A stretch of DNA of 64,000 nt, from the NCBI GenBank assembly GCA_963840725.1, contig CAWIZY010000008.1:7431-71430 (forward strand), read 5' to 3'. Source of the stretch: CAVWDU01 sp963840725 (lineage in GTDB: Bacteria; Pseudomonadota; Gammaproteobacteria; Pseudomonadales; Halieaceae). The translations under genes were made by a program, and so were the position numbers. Under the pieces are notes generated by a model. It had not been told where the DNA came from and ran no database searches. It saw nothing but the letters and a program-made list of their open reading frames with translations. Of this stretch, positions 28,067 through 37,953 are shown piece after piece (positions within the stretch are counted from its first letter, which is position 1; each line of letters starts with the position of its first letter).

Positions 28067-28467
28067 TGCTTGGTCAGTTTCTCTATTTTTAGCAACAGGG
28101 CGGGAAAGTCGATCGGTTTGGTGGCGAAGTCATCGCAACCCGCATCCAGCGCCTGCTTGCGGTCGTCATCCATAGCATGAGCCGTGAGTGCCAGAATGGG
28201 GGTGTTTCGCGTCAGTTCATCTTCACGGGCCAGGCGGCAGGCGGTCCACCCGTCCATCACGGGCAGATTCATGTCCATCAGCACCAGTGCCGGCTGTTCA
28301 TTGCGCATCATAGTCAGCGCCTGCTCACCATCGCCGGCTGTGACGACAGCATAGCCGGCTCGATGCAGCCGGCGCGTCAGCATATCCCGATTGAGTTCGT
28401 TGTCTTCAACCAGCAGGATGGCGGCCCCCTGTTGTCCCGCTTGCGTCGGGCCGTCGGTTTCGCTCAT
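28063..28467 (-). CDS. Single-domain response regulator (CheY-like)
   Basis: A 134-residue stand-alone receiver domain. Acidic pocket in VEDNE (E21-D22), phosphoacceptor D65 in LMDMNLPVMDGW, Thr in LALTAH and K117 in FATKPID are all present. It has no output domain, so it probably passes phosphate or binds a partner. It overlaps both neighbours by 4 nt. A short disordered N-terminus (12 residues) precedes the domain. Confidence 0.92.
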   Translation of the reverse strand: MSETDGPTQAGQQGAAILLVEDNELNRDMLTRRLHRAGYAVVTAGDGEQALTMMRNEQPALVLMDMNLPVMDGWTACRLAREDELTRNTPILALTAHAMDDDRKQALDAGCDDFATKPIDFPALLLKIEKLTKQ

Positions 28468-29909
28468 GCGGCGGTGCCTTTGACATGATGCACCACTACC
28501 GGCTGGTCTATTCCGCGCACTTTGAGTTTGCGACTTCTGCCAATTTTGTAGTCTTGCTGCAATTTCTCCAGCGTGCTGTCGGAGATCGAAATTTTGCCCC
28601 CCCCGGTCTTGCTCTCGATCCGCGCCGTGAGGTTCATATGGTGACCCACAAAGCCATATTTGCTGCGCCGTTCTGAGCCAATGTTACCGGCGATGACGGA
28701 GCCCGTATTGATGGCGATCGCGGTGCTCAGCTCGGGTAGCCCCTCCTCGGTGTTGAGCCGGTTGATTTCGGTCATTGCATGCTGCATTTCCAGCGCGCAA
28801 TTAACGGCCCGGTCGGCATCGTCTTCTCGGCGCTGTGGCGCCCCGAAAACGGCGAGAATGGCGTCCCCGATGAACTCGTCAATAGTGCCCTGGTGAGCCA
28901 GGATCACATCGGTCATGGCGGCCAGATAGCGGTTCAGCATTCTGACCACCTGATCTGGCGCAAGATGCTCGCAGAGCGTTGTAAAGCCGCGGATGTCAGA
29001 CATCATAATGCTGACTTCCCGCAGATCGCCGCCCAACTCGAGTCCCTCCGGGCGCTCGAGGATGTCCGCCACGATCTCGTCAGACAGATACCGACCAAAC
29101 GTGGCGCGGATGAACTTCTCGTTGCGCTCCAGTTGGTCTCGGTACTGCTCTTCCCGATCATGCCAGCGTTTGCGTTCGATGCCGGCTTTTATCCTGGCTT
29201 GCAGCAAAACCGGGTTGAACGGCTTGAACAGGTAGTCGTCGGCACCGGCTTCGATACACTCGATAATACCGTCCATATCCTGTCGGCCAGAGATCATGAT
29301 CACCGGGGTGGCACGCCAGTCCTGATGCTCCTTGATTTTACGCAGGACCTCGCGCCCATCCATGCCGGGCATGACCAGGTCTAGCAGGACCACGTCTACA
29401 TCAGCTTGCTTAAGCGTTTTCAGAGCTTCCTCACCGCCATTGGCGGTGACCACGATGTGACCCGAGCGCGAGAGGTAGCGGGCCACCAACTCCCTGTTTT
29501 CCTGAAGGTCGTCCACAGCGAGAATGAAACCGGGCTCTGCTGCCAGGACGGGGTTCTCCCTGGGTGCTGCGCTGACCTCGCCCGAGTGGGCGGTATGTAC
29601 GGACATAAGCAGCCTTGCCAGCGTATCATCCAGCGCCGGCTGGCGTTGACCGAGATCCTCCCGCAGCATCTCCGCGTAACCCCGTATAGCTGTCAGGGCA
29701 TTTCTTATATCGTGAGATATCTCGGCAGAAGGCTCTGCCGAGAGCAAGCCCTCGAGCTTTTCGCCGGCTGCAAACAGGCGCGAGAAATCGTCCACGGCTG
29801 GGTCGGGTAATGTGGCGCGAACGGCGTCGAACTGCTGACGCAATTCGACCGTCGCCCACACCAGCAAATCGCTCCATTGCCCGCTTGACTGAATAGGAGT
29901 AGTAGCCAC
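28464..29909 (-). CDS. Receiver-linked class III nucleotide cyclase, possible guanylate cyclase
   Basis: A 481-residue protein: an N-terminal helical segment with a kinase-like H-box (EISHDIRNALTAIRGYAEML, His66), a receiver domain (VDDLQEN, phosphoacceptor D177 in LLDLVMPGMDG, K229), then a class III cyclase domain. Metal ligands are D305 and D349; the transition-state pair is N426 and R430. The two base-selecting positions are Glu345 (TIDEFIGD) and Gly419 (KYGFVG). Adenylate cyclases usually have Lys and Asp/Thr there, whereas bacterial guanylate cyclases such as Cya2 have Glu with a small residue, so cGMP is possible. A CRP-type gene diverges from it 200 nt away. Confidence 0.88.
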   Translation of the reverse strand: MATTPIQSSGQWSDLLVWATVELRQQFDAVRATLPDPAVDDFSRLFAAGEKLEGLLSAEPSAEISHDIRNALTAIRGYAEMLREDLGQRQPALDDTLARLLMSVHTAHSGEVSAAPRENPVLAAEPGFILAVDDLQENRELVARYLSRSGHIVVTANGGEEALKTLKQADVDVVLLDLVMPGMDGREVLRKIKEHQDWRATPVIMISGRQDMDGIIECIEAGADDYLFKPFNPVLLQARIKAGIERKRWHDREEQYRDQLERNEKFIRATFGRYLSDEIVADILERPEGLELGGDLREVSIMMSDIRGFTTLCEHLAPDQVVRMLNRYLAAMTDVILAHQGTIDEFIGDAILAVFGAPQRREDDADRAVNCALEMQHAMTEINRLNTEEGLPELSTAIAINTGSVIAGNIGSERRSKYGFVGHHMNLTARIESKTGGGKISISDSTLEKLQQDYKIGRSRKLKVRGIDQPVVVHHVKGTAA

Positions 29910-30111
29910 AATCCGGAATAAACCCTCGTGCTTGACCGTCTGTAGAGTATAGCGAGGCGCATGATGGTGTGGGAATCGCTATTTGCGGCGCTTAATGACC
30001 ACAGATCGGCGAAATTTGCCGCCGTTCTGCTGCGGTTTTGCCGTATTTTGGGTTATTATCAGCAAGATGATTGCTGAGGTTTAGCTGACTTCGTGGGGGG
30101 CAGGGCCGTAG

Positions 30112-30759
30112 ATGTTGCAGCAGGTGGAACTTTTTCAGGGCCTCTCGCCGGAGGAACTGGACGCATTGTCGGCCAGCAGTACCAGCCGTTCTTTCCCGAA
30201 GAACACGGTGGTCATTCATGAAAATGACCCGGCTGACTCACTGTTTATCATCGAAAGTGGCAAGGTCAAAGTTTACTGTAGCGATAAGAACGGCAAAGAA
30301 TTCATCATGAATACCCAGGGTATCGGCGACTATTTTGGCGAGTTGGCCCTGCTGGATGATTCCACCCGCTCTGCCTCTGTGCGTACGGTGGAGAAATCCA
30401 GCTTTTGTATCGTCTATAAGGACGATTTCAATCGTGTGTTGGAGCAGTACCCGAATATCGGCAGGAAGTTGGTGCGCAACCTGGCCCAGCGAGTCCGAAA
30501 GCTGACCGCCGATGTCAAGAGCCTGGCGCTGCAGGATGTCTACGGTCGAGTGGCCAATGTCCTTATGGACCTCTCGGAGGAGCGCGGAGACGGCACGCTG
30601 TACATACCGGAGAAGCTCACCCAGCAGGACATCGCGGATCGGGTAGGGGCTTCTCGCGAGATGGTCGCGCGCATTCTCAAAGACCTTACCATTGGTGAGT
30701 ATATACGCTTTGAAGGGCGCCACATCATTATCAATACCCGGCTCCCAGCCAAGTACTGA
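30112..30759 (+). CDS. CRP/FNR-family transcription regulator with cyclic-nucleotide pocket
   Basis: A 215-residue regulator. The cyclic-nucleotide-binding domain keeps the phosphate-binding cassette FGELALLDDSTRSAS (E77, R86, S87). The C-terminal winged helix has LTQQDIADRVGASREMVARI, with a recognition helix similar to Crp. FNR-type cysteines are absent. It is divergent from the cyclase operon with a 200-nt shared upstream region, making it the natural effector of that cyclase. Whether it prefers cAMP or cGMP cannot be read from sequence alone. Confidence 0.9.
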   Translation: MLQQVELFQGLSPEELDALSASSTSRSFPKNTVVIHENDPADSLFIIESGKVKVYCSDKNGKEFIMNTQGIGDYFGELALLDDSTRSASVRTVEKSSFCIVYKDDFNRVLEQYPNIGRKLVRNLAQRVRKLTADVKSLALQDVYGRVANVLMDLSEERGDGTLYIPEKLTQQDIADRVGASREMVARILKDLTIGEYIRFEGRHIIINTRLPAKY

Positions 30760-31039
30760 CCGCCCACCAATACAATATCCACCAGACACGGTCGCACCCG
30801 CTGCCTTGTCCGCGGCATTGCTGCGAGGCGACTCCGCTCGACGCCGGGTAACGAGCTGTGGGGCCGAATGCGACCGTTCTGGCGATGCGTCATATGCCGC
30901 GCGGGTCTGCGCCAAGTCAACAGGCGATGGTCGGTATTTGTTGGGACCCTTTTGGCCAAATACTCACCCTATTTGCCCGGCTCGGGCCAGCCCGGGCTGG
31001 TATCCTCTGGGATCAAAGATAACCGGATCGGGGGGAACC

Positions 31040-31141
31040 GTGGCGCAGAAGATGTCTGGCGATGAGCGTGTTTTACTGGGAACCGCATCCATTGCGCTTG
31101 TCTTGTCGATTGTCCTGGGTGCGGCACTGGTTCTGGCATAG
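31040..31141 (+). CDS. Possible 33-residue single-span membrane protein
   Basis: GTG 31040 with a ggggggaacc ribosome binding site reads MAQKMSGDERVLLG, then a hydrophobic helix (TASIALVLSIVLGAALVLA) up to the stop. The composition suits a small membrane protein, but a frame this short can be chance. No homolog is known to me. Confidence 0.3.
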   Translation: MAQKMSGDERVLLGTASIALVLSIVLGAALVLA

Positions 31142-31145
31142 TTTC

Positions 31146-31161
31146 AACCGGGGTTCCGGTT
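31146..31161 (+). terminator. Weak hairpin after the 31040 small gene
   Basis: AACCGG and CCGGTT form a perfect 6-bp stem with a GGTT loop directly after the stop at 31139-31141. Only a short T-rich tract (TTCT) follows, so termination is uncertain. Confidence 0.3.
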
Positions 31162-31186
31162 TCTCAACTAATGGCAGCGCGCTGCA

Positions 31187-31255
31187 GGCAGCCCGATTGA
31201 ACGCAGCCCGACTGAACGCAGCCCGACTGAACGCAGCCCGACTGCAGGCAGCCCC
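31187..31255. repeat. Tandem repeat of a 15-bp unit
   Basis: About four and a half copies of the unit gcagcccgactgaac lie head to tail, the first and last copies degenerate (gattgaac, gactgcag). The array sits a few bases beyond the xseA stop, which lies on the opposite strand. Confidence 0.85.
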
Positions 31256-31260
31256 ACCTC

Positions 31261-32646
31261 TTACTCATCAACGTCGCTTGTTTGCTCGTTGACGGCGATG
31301 ACCTGCAATTCCAGACCCCCCCTGGCCAGCCTTGCGCGTACCGCGTCCCCCGGGCTGACCTGGTGCACCTCGGTAATCACGCTGCCTTGCTTGTCGGTCA
31401 CCATGGCGTAGCCCCGGTCCAGCACTTTGAGCGGGCTGAGTGAGTCCAGCATGCGGGTCAGGTAGGCCAGCCGAGCCCGGGTTTGTTCAAGGCCGTGACG
31501 GACCGCATGGCCCAAGCGCTGCTCGAGTTCTCGCTGCTGTCGTTGCAGACTGCTGATACGGGTCGCCGGCGTAGCTCGCATCAGGCGATGTCGCAGCATC
31601 GACTGCTGTGTTGCGAATTTGGTCAGTCGGTTGCGCTGTGCCAATTTCAGGCGCTGCTCCAGATCGTCCAGCCGCTGTGCCTGTTCCCGCAGCTGGAACC
31701 CGGGATGCTTGAGCCGCTTGCGCAGGTGGGCAAGCTCCAGGGCCAGACCGTTCAACCGCCGTTGTATTCGCACCCTCAGCTCAGCCTCAATGGCAGCGAG
31801 CTGCTGCCAGTGCTCGCGCTGGTCCGTACTGAGCAATTCCGCGGCGGCGGACGGGGTGGCGGCCCTGCGGTCAGCCACCAGGTCGGCGATGGTAACATCG
31901 ACCTCATGTCCTACCGCACTCACCACCGGCAATGCGCTGGCGGCAATCGCTCTGGCCACGATTTCCTCGTTAAATGCCCACAGATCCTCGATGGAGCCGC
32001 CGCCTCGAGCAATCAGCAGCGCGTCCAACTCGATCAGGCCCTGCCGGTGCCACTCATTGGCGCGCTCGATGGCCGCGCTGATCTCACTGGCAGCTGATTC
32101 ACCCTGAACAGGCACCGGTAACACGGACACCGCAATGGCGGGACAGCGCCGGTTCAGCACGGTCAGAATATCGTGGATAACAGCACCGTGGGGCGAGGTA
32201 ATGACCCCCAGGTGGCGGACTGACTCGGGCACCGATTGTTTGCGTTCTGGTTCAAACAAACCCTCGGCCAGCAAGCGGGCTTTGAGCTGCTCAAAGCGGG
32301 CCTGCAGCGCACCGGCACCGGCCGCCTCCAGGTGTTCTGCGACCAGTTGGAATTCGCCGCGTCCCTCGTACAGGGTCACTCGGCAACGCAGCCGCACTGC
32401 GTCGCCATTGGCGGGCTTGGGTTTGATACGTTGATTACGGTTGCGAAACATGGCGCAACGCACCTGGGCATTGCCGTCCTTGAGGGAGAAATACCAGTGG
32501 CCCGACGCCGGCGCCGCAAAGTTGCTCACCTCGCCCTCGACCCACAGGTAATCGAAATGACTCTCGAGGAGTTGGCGGGCCTGGCGATTGAGCTGGCTGA
32601 CGGTCAGAGTGACCGGTGTCTGGGGTTGGTGGCGTGGGGGAGGCAA
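31261..32646 (-). CDS. xseA: Exodeoxyribonuclease VII large subunit
   Basis: XseA with XseB degrades single-stranded DNA in both directions. The 461-residue product has the N-terminal OB-fold domain (WVEGEVSNFAAPASGHWYFS), the catalytic region (LGVITSPHGAVIHDILTVLN, RGGGSIEDLWAFNEE, VGHEVDVTIADLVADRRAATP) and the long C-terminal coiled coil, ending in the domain VLDRGYAMV. It is divergent from guaB, with about 95 nt between the starts. Confidence 0.95.
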   Translation of the reverse strand: MPPPRHQPQTPVTLTVSQLNRQARQLLESHFDYLWVEGEVSNFAAPASGHWYFSLKDGNAQVRCAMFRNRNQRIKPKPANGDAVRLRCRVTLYEGRGEFQLVAEHLEAAGAGALQARFEQLKARLLAEGLFEPERKQSVPESVRHLGVITSPHGAVIHDILTVLNRRCPAIAVSVLPVPVQGESAASEISAAIERANEWHRQGLIELDALLIARGGGSIEDLWAFNEEIVARAIAASALPVVSAVGHEVDVTIADLVADRRAATPSAAAELLSTDQREHWQQLAAIEAELRVRIQRRLNGLALELAHLRKRLKHPGFQLREQAQRLDDLEQRLKLAQRNRLTKFATQQSMLRHRLMRATPATRISSLQRQQRELEQRLGHAVRHGLEQTRARLAYLTRMLDSLSPLKVLDRGYAMVTDKQGSVITEVHQVSPGDAVRARLARGGLELQVIAVNEQTSDVDE

Positions 32647-32653
32647 GCTGTTG

Positions 32654-32683
32654 TTTACCGAAGGGCAGCGGAAGCTTTATAAT
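32654..32683 (+). promoter_or_regulatory. Promoter of guaB
   Basis: TTTACC (32654-32659), 18-nt spacer, perfect TATAAT (32678-32683). Transcription would begin near 32690, about 50 nt before the guaB ATG. Confidence 0.6.
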
Positions 32684-32741
32684 TGCACGTTTACCTTCTC
32701 GTCGCCACCTGTTGCGACGGTCACAGGGAGTCGAGTCCAAG

Positions 32742-34211
32742 ATGCTGCGTATTGCCCAGGAAGCACTCACTTTCGACGATGTTTTGCTGTTGCCCGGCTA
32801 TTCCGAAGTGGTTGCCACGGATGTGAGCCTGCGCACCCGCCTGACGCGCGAGATAGAGCTCAATATCCCGCTGGTTTCAGCGGCGATGGATACGGTCACC
32901 GAGTCCGCCCTGGCGATTGCCATGGCGCAGGAGGGCGGTATCGGCATCGTCCACAAGAGTATGAGCCTTGAAGATCAGGCCGAACAAGTGCGCAAGGTCA
33001 AGAAGTTTGAAAGCGGCGTGGTCAAGGACCCGATAACCATCCAGCAGGATGCCACGGTCGCCGAACTGATTCAGTTAACCAGCGCGCATGGCATATCAGG
33101 CGTGCCAGTGCTGAACGGAGAAGACCTGGTGGGTATTGTCACCCGCCGGGACCTGCGCTTCGAGTCCGACCTGCAGAAGCTCGTCTCGACAATCATGACC
33201 CCCCGGGAAAAACTGGTAACGGTCAAAGAGGGGGCCAGCGCAAAGGAAGTGCAGAGCCTGCTCCATCGTCATCGCATTGAAAAAATCCTGGTGGTGAACG
33301 ACGACTTCGACCTCTGCGGCATGATTACGGTCAAGGATTTTGACAAGGCAGAGAGCTTCCCCCACGCCTGTAAGGACGCCATGGGGCAGTTGCGAGTGGG
33401 TGCCTCGGTAGGCACCAGCCCGGAAACCGACGACCGCGTCGCCGCGCTCATCCGCGCCGGGGTCGACGTGCTGGTGGTTGATACCGCCCACGGCCATTCC
33501 CGCAATGTGCTGGACAGAGTGCGCTGGATCAAGACGCACTATCCGCAAATGCAGGTCATAGCCGGCAATATCGCGACCGCGGCCGCCGCCCTGGCACTGG
33601 CGGAGGCGGGTGCCGACGGCGTCAAGGTAGGAATAGGCCCTGGCTCGATCTGTACAACGCGTATCGTGACCGGTATCGGGGTGCCCCAGATCAGCGCCGT
33701 GGCCAATGTGTGTGCGGCCCTGCGTGAGGCGGGCGTGCCGGTCATCGCGGATGGCGGAATCCGGTTTTCGGGCGATATCGCCAAGGCGCTGGTCGCCGGC
33801 GCTCATTCGGTGATGATGGGCAGTATGTTCGCGGGCACCGAAGAGGCCCCCGGTGAGGTAGAGCTTTACCAGGGACGAACCTACAAAGCCTACCGCGGCA
33901 TGGGTTCCCTGGGCGCCATGTCCAGGACCCAGGGTTCCTCCGATCGCTACTTTCAGGATGCCAGCAAGGGCGCCGAGAAGCTGGTACCCGAGGGCATTGA
34001 GGGCCGCGTCCCCTACAAAGGACCGGTGGCGGCCATCGTGCACCAGCTGATGGGCGGTGTGCGCTCAGCGATGGGCTACACCGGCAGTGCGGATATCGAG
34101 ACCATGCGCACCCAGCCCGAATTTATTCGGGTCACGGCTGCGGGCATGTCCGAGAGTCACGTTCACGATGTGTCAATTACCAAGGAAGCACCCAACTACC
34201 CGGTTCGCTGA
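32742..34211 (+). CDS. guaB: Inosine-5'-monophosphate dehydrogenase
   Basis: GuaB oxidises IMP to XMP with NAD+, the first committed step to GMP. The 489-residue protein (E. coli 488) begins MLRIAQEALTFDDVLLLPGY, carries a Bateman module of two CBS domains (residues about 95-205), and the catalytic loop GPGSICTTRIVTG with the nucleophilic Cys, followed by ADGGIRFSGDIAKAL and the flap region GRVPYKGPV. ATG 32742 is used; the frame open upstream overlaps the promoter. guaA follows 148 nt later. Confidence 0.97.
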   Translation: MLRIAQEALTFDDVLLLPGYSEVVATDVSLRTRLTREIELNIPLVSAAMDTVTESALAIAMAQEGGIGIVHKSMSLEDQAEQVRKVKKFESGVVKDPITIQQDATVAELIQLTSAHGISGVPVLNGEDLVGIVTRRDLRFESDLQKLVSTIMTPREKLVTVKEGASAKEVQSLLHRHRIEKILVVNDDFDLCGMITVKDFDKAESFPHACKDAMGQLRVGASVGTSPETDDRVAALIRAGVDVLVVDTAHGHSRNVLDRVRWIKTHYPQMQVIAGNIATAAAALALAEAGADGVKVGIGPGSICTTRIVTGIGVPQISAVANVCAALREAGVPVIADGGIRFSGDIAKALVAGAHSVMMGSMFAGTEEAPGEVELYQGRTYKAYRGMGSLGAMSRTQGSSDRYFQDASKGAEKLVPEGIEGRVPYKGPVAAIVHQLMGGVRSAMGYTGSADIETMRTQPEFIRVTAAGMSESHVHDVSITKEAPNYPVR

Positions 34212-34359
34212 GGTACCTGGTTGGCAGTCATCTGTGGGGCAGGTCCGGTGCTGATGAGAGGACCTTCTCAACAGCGAGCGCGACCGGTTTTTTGGCAAAC
34301 AGTAACCATCTGAACCGCTTCGGGTTCCGCCCGGTTCACAGCATCAATCAGGACAGCCA

Positions 34360-35939
34360 ATGAGCGCAGACATTCACGCACAGAAAATTCTTATTCTGGA
34401 TTTCGGTTCCCAGTACACCCAGCTGATCGCCCGCCGGGTCCGCGAAGTCGGGGTTTACAGTGAGATTCGTGCGTTCGATACCGGTGAAGAGGTCATTCGG
34501 GAGTTCAACCCCCGGGGCATTATTCTGTCCGGCGGCCCCGAATCGGTGTCAGTGGGTGATTCCCCTCGGGCGCCTGCCTGTGTCTTCGAGCTCGGTGTGC
34601 CGGTGTTGGGCATCTGCTACGGCATGCAGACCATGGCCGAGCAGTTTGGCGGGCGGGTGACGAGTTCGGACACCAGTGAGTTTGGATATGCCCAGATCCG
34701 CCTGCTCAAAGCCGGTGGTTTATTGCATGACATCCGCGACCATATCGATGCCCAGGGCAATGCTTTGCTCGATGTCTGGATGAGTCACGGCGACAAGGTG
34801 GTCACATTACCTGAATCTTTTGAGCTCGTCGCCGCGACCGATAGCTGCCCGATCGCGGCTATGGCGCACCGTGAAAAGCCCTTCTTCGGTATCCAGTTTC
34901 ACCCGGAGGTCACGCACACCCTGCAGGGCCGGCGAATATTTGAGCATTTTGTACACGAAATCTGTGGCTGTGAAGTCCTGTGGACAGCAGCGAATATCGT
35001 CGAGGACGCCATCGCCAAGGTCCGCGAGAAAGTCGGTGACGATAAAGTCCTCCTGGGCCTCTCCGGCGGTGTGGATTCTTCGGTGGTGGCTGCACTACTG
35101 CATCGGGCGATCGGTGATCAGCTTACCTGCGTGTTCGTAGACAACGGCTTGTTGCGCCTCCACGAGGGGGAGCAGGTGATGGATATGTTCGCGCGCAATA
35201 TGGGCGTGAAAGTCATTCGCAGTGACCGCGAAGCCCTGTTCCTGGACAAACTGGCCGGCGTGGCTGAACCCGAGGCCAAGCGAAAAATTATCGGCAATAC
35301 CTTTATTGAGGTGTTCGATGAGGAAGCGGCCCAGATTGAGAGACGTCAAGTGGCTGGCCCAGGGCACGATTTACCCGGACGTGATTGAGTCTGCCGGTGC
35401 CAATACCGGCAAGGCGCATGTGATCAAGTCTCATCACAACGTGGGTGGCTTGCCGGAGGAAATGCAGCTCGAACTGGTGGAACCCCTGCGAGAGCTGTTC
35501 AAGGATGAGGTACGGAAGATTGGCCTGGAACTGGGCTTGCCCTACGACATGGTCTACCGCCATCCCTTTCCCGGCCCCGGGTCTGGGGGTACGCATTCTG
35601 GGCGAAGTGAAAAAGCAATACGCAGACCTGCTGCGCGCAGCCGACGCGATCTTTATGGAGGAGTTGCACCGGGCGGATTGGTACCACAAGACCAGCCAGG
35701 CCTTCGCCGTTTTTCTGCCGGTCAAATCCGTTGGCGTGGTGGGTGATGCGCGACGCTATGAGTACGTAATCGCTCTGCGCGCGGTAGAGACCATCGATTT
35801 TATGACAGCCCGGTGGGCCCATCTTCCCTACGAGTTACTGGAACGGGTCTCCAATCGCATTATCAACGAAATCTCCGGGGTCTCCCGGGTAACCTACGAT
35901 GTCAGTAGCAAACCGCCGGCTACCATCGAGTGGGAGTGA
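34360..35939 (+). CDS. guaA: GMP synthase (two frameshifts)
   Basis: GuaA aminates XMP to GMP. The N-terminal glutamine amidotransferase has GICYGMQTMAEQFGG and FHPEVTHT; the ATP-pyrophosphatase domain has LLGLSGGVDSSVVAALL; the dimerisation domain ends VSSKPPATIEWE. The frame shifts near 35340 and again near 35580, where CCCGGGTCTGG has one G too many. GMP synthase is a core enzyme and flanks are perfect, so errors are likely. The last 15 nt serve as island attachment sequence, repeated twice downstream. Confidence 0.95.
35925..35939. repeat. guaA 3'-end attachment site, copy A
   Basis: ATCGAGTGGGAGTGA, encoding IEWE and the guaA stop. Identical at 41714-41728 and with one mismatch at 49502-49516. 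Sequence after copy A (ctggcactggctgg) is shared with copy C, and the 41 nt from the TGA onward align without gaps to copy B, both ending gctggtatt. The guaA 3' end is a known integration hotspot. Confidence 0.85.
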
Positions 35940-36240
35940 CTGGCACTGGCTGGCACTGACAGGCAACAGCTGGTATTAAAGACACAAGAGGCAGCGTAAT
36001 TTATGGCTTTTCTCGTTTCTGTTGGAACCTTTCCGGTTGTGGCTTGATATTGGCTGGCACTCACCGTGTTAAGACAAGCAGTCACCTGACTAGGTATTAT
36101 GGACGGTATTGGAGTCTTGGAGTGCCCCTGGCCTCGAGTTTTCAGCATTGATGTACACAGAGATATTTCGACTATTTTCCGTATAATTCAAAACACACTC
36201 ACATCCGTTGTGAGGTGTGCAATACCAGGGGTGCCTGCAA

Positions 36241-37855
36241 GTGCAAAATAGTTATTCGAGCCTTCGACTTGTCGCGTGCGCGCTCTTCCTCACGGGACCG
36301 CTGCTACTTCACGATGCCGCGCTGGCATCGGACCCCACGTCTGCGCTTAGCGATGCGGTCAGAACGGCGGACCATCTCGAACCGGCTGTGCCACGCCCGG
36401 CGCAGGAAAAGGCCGTCGCCAAGAAACTGGCCGCTCTTCACGAAAACCGGCAAACGCCCCAACATCGTGTGGCTGGTCGTCGACGACATGGGCTATGGCG
36501 ATCCCGGTGTCTACGGCGGTGGCGCGGCCATCGGCGCCGCCACACCGAATATCGACAGGCTCGGCGAACACGGGCCTGAAACTGACCTCGACTTATTCGC
36601 AACCGACCTGCACGCCGACCCGCTCGGCGATGATGACCGGCCGCCTGCCGCCGCGCACCGGCCTGACCCGGCCGATCCTGGCCGGAGACAAGGTAAGCAG
36701 AACCCCTGGCAGGGTGAAGAAAGCGTTGCGGCGATACTCAGCGAGGCCGGCTACCACACCGTGCTGACCGGCAAATGGCATACCGGCGAAGCTCGAGGGC
36801 ATGCGACCCGCGGAGGTCGGTTTTGACGAGTTCCAGGGCTATTACGCCTCCCAGAAGGAACTGACCCAGCAGGTTGACGAACGACGATATCCGGACCTTG
36901 TGCTGAACCCCGAACGGTTGGCGCAGTTCCAGGCAAACCAGTGGCAAGGTCGACATGTACTACGGTGCGAAGGGGAAGGGTGAGGAAATTGTTGAGAAGA
37001 CCACCAGCATCGAACAGTTTGCCGAGGCAGACCAAACCCTGACCGCAGTTCACCATCGACCGGATCAAGCGCTGGCCAGCGGCGACAACCATTTTTTATC
37101 GCCCATAACTTTATGCGGGTGCATGCCGACAACCACCCCAGTAAGGATTCAAGGGCAAAAGCGCGGCCAAGTACCAGTACACGCGATAACGTGGTCGAGG
37201 TGGACGCCCATGTCGGTCAGCATCATTCAGACGCTGAAAGATGCCGGCGTGGCTGAAAACACCTTCGTATTCTTCACCTCAGACAACGGCCCGCAGAACG
37301 ATTCCTGGCCTGACAGCGGCTACACGCCGTTTCGTGGCGCGAAGAACACACCCTGGGAAGGTGGCGTACGTGTCCCCGGCATCGCCTGGTGGCCGGGCAT
37401 GATCGAACCCGGACAGGAGAGCGCCGAACTGTTCGACCTGATGGACCTGTTCAACACCTCGGTCGCACTGGGCGGGGCCAGCGACCGGATCCCCGACTGA
37501 TCGTTATATCGACGGCATCGACCAGACCGCCTTCCTGCTCGCCGACAATGGCCACTCCAAGCGTGAAAAGGTGTTCATCTGGTCGCAGTACACGCCAGCG
37601 GCTATGCGTATGCACGAATACAAGCTGTTCATGAAGGTCATGGAAACGCATGCACAATGGCTCGACATCGACATGGCTACCATCACCGACGTGGGCCTGG
37701 CGCCGTGGCTGTTCAATCTCTACATCGATCCGAAGGAACAGTACCCGGTGGGTCACCGCCTGAACCCGTGGCTGGCCTCACTTGGCCAGGAGTTCAAGGC
37801 CCACACCGCCACGTTCAAGAAGTACCCGCCGAAGGATGTCGGCCTGAAACAGTAA
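36241..37855 (+). pseudogene. Exported sulfatase, heavily frameshifted
   Basis: A sulfatase-fold gene of about 535 codons read from GTG 36241 (alternative GTG 36217). It has a signal peptide ending DAALAS, then GKRPNIVWLVVDDMGYGD with the metal-binding Asp pair, the formylglycine signature CTPTRSAMMTG at 36609, ILSEAGYHTVLTGKWHTGEA, FFTSDNGPQNDSWPDSGYTP, and a C-terminal part with LAPWLFNLYIDPKEQYPVGH, ending at 37855. At least seven single-base indels shift the frame between 36440 and 37500. Because the gene is accessory, decay cannot be separated from sequencing error. Substrate unknown. Confidence 0.78.
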
Positions 37856-37953
37856 TCGCCGGTGCCGGGACAGGCCGGGCAATACTGGCTGATCTAGCAC
37901 CCGGGGGCCGCGAAAACGAACGACACAACAAAGCATCAGCGAGGATTAGGCGA

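Noticed and set aside
30692..31000. Upstream part of an open frame that reads through to 31141
   Set aside because: Pro/Ala/Arg-rich shadow sequence with no start signal; only the short hydrophobic end from 31040 has a plausible ribosome binding site.
31187..31255. Possible CRISPR array
   Set aside because: Units are 15 bp, directly abutting with no unique spacers, and no cas genes are present.
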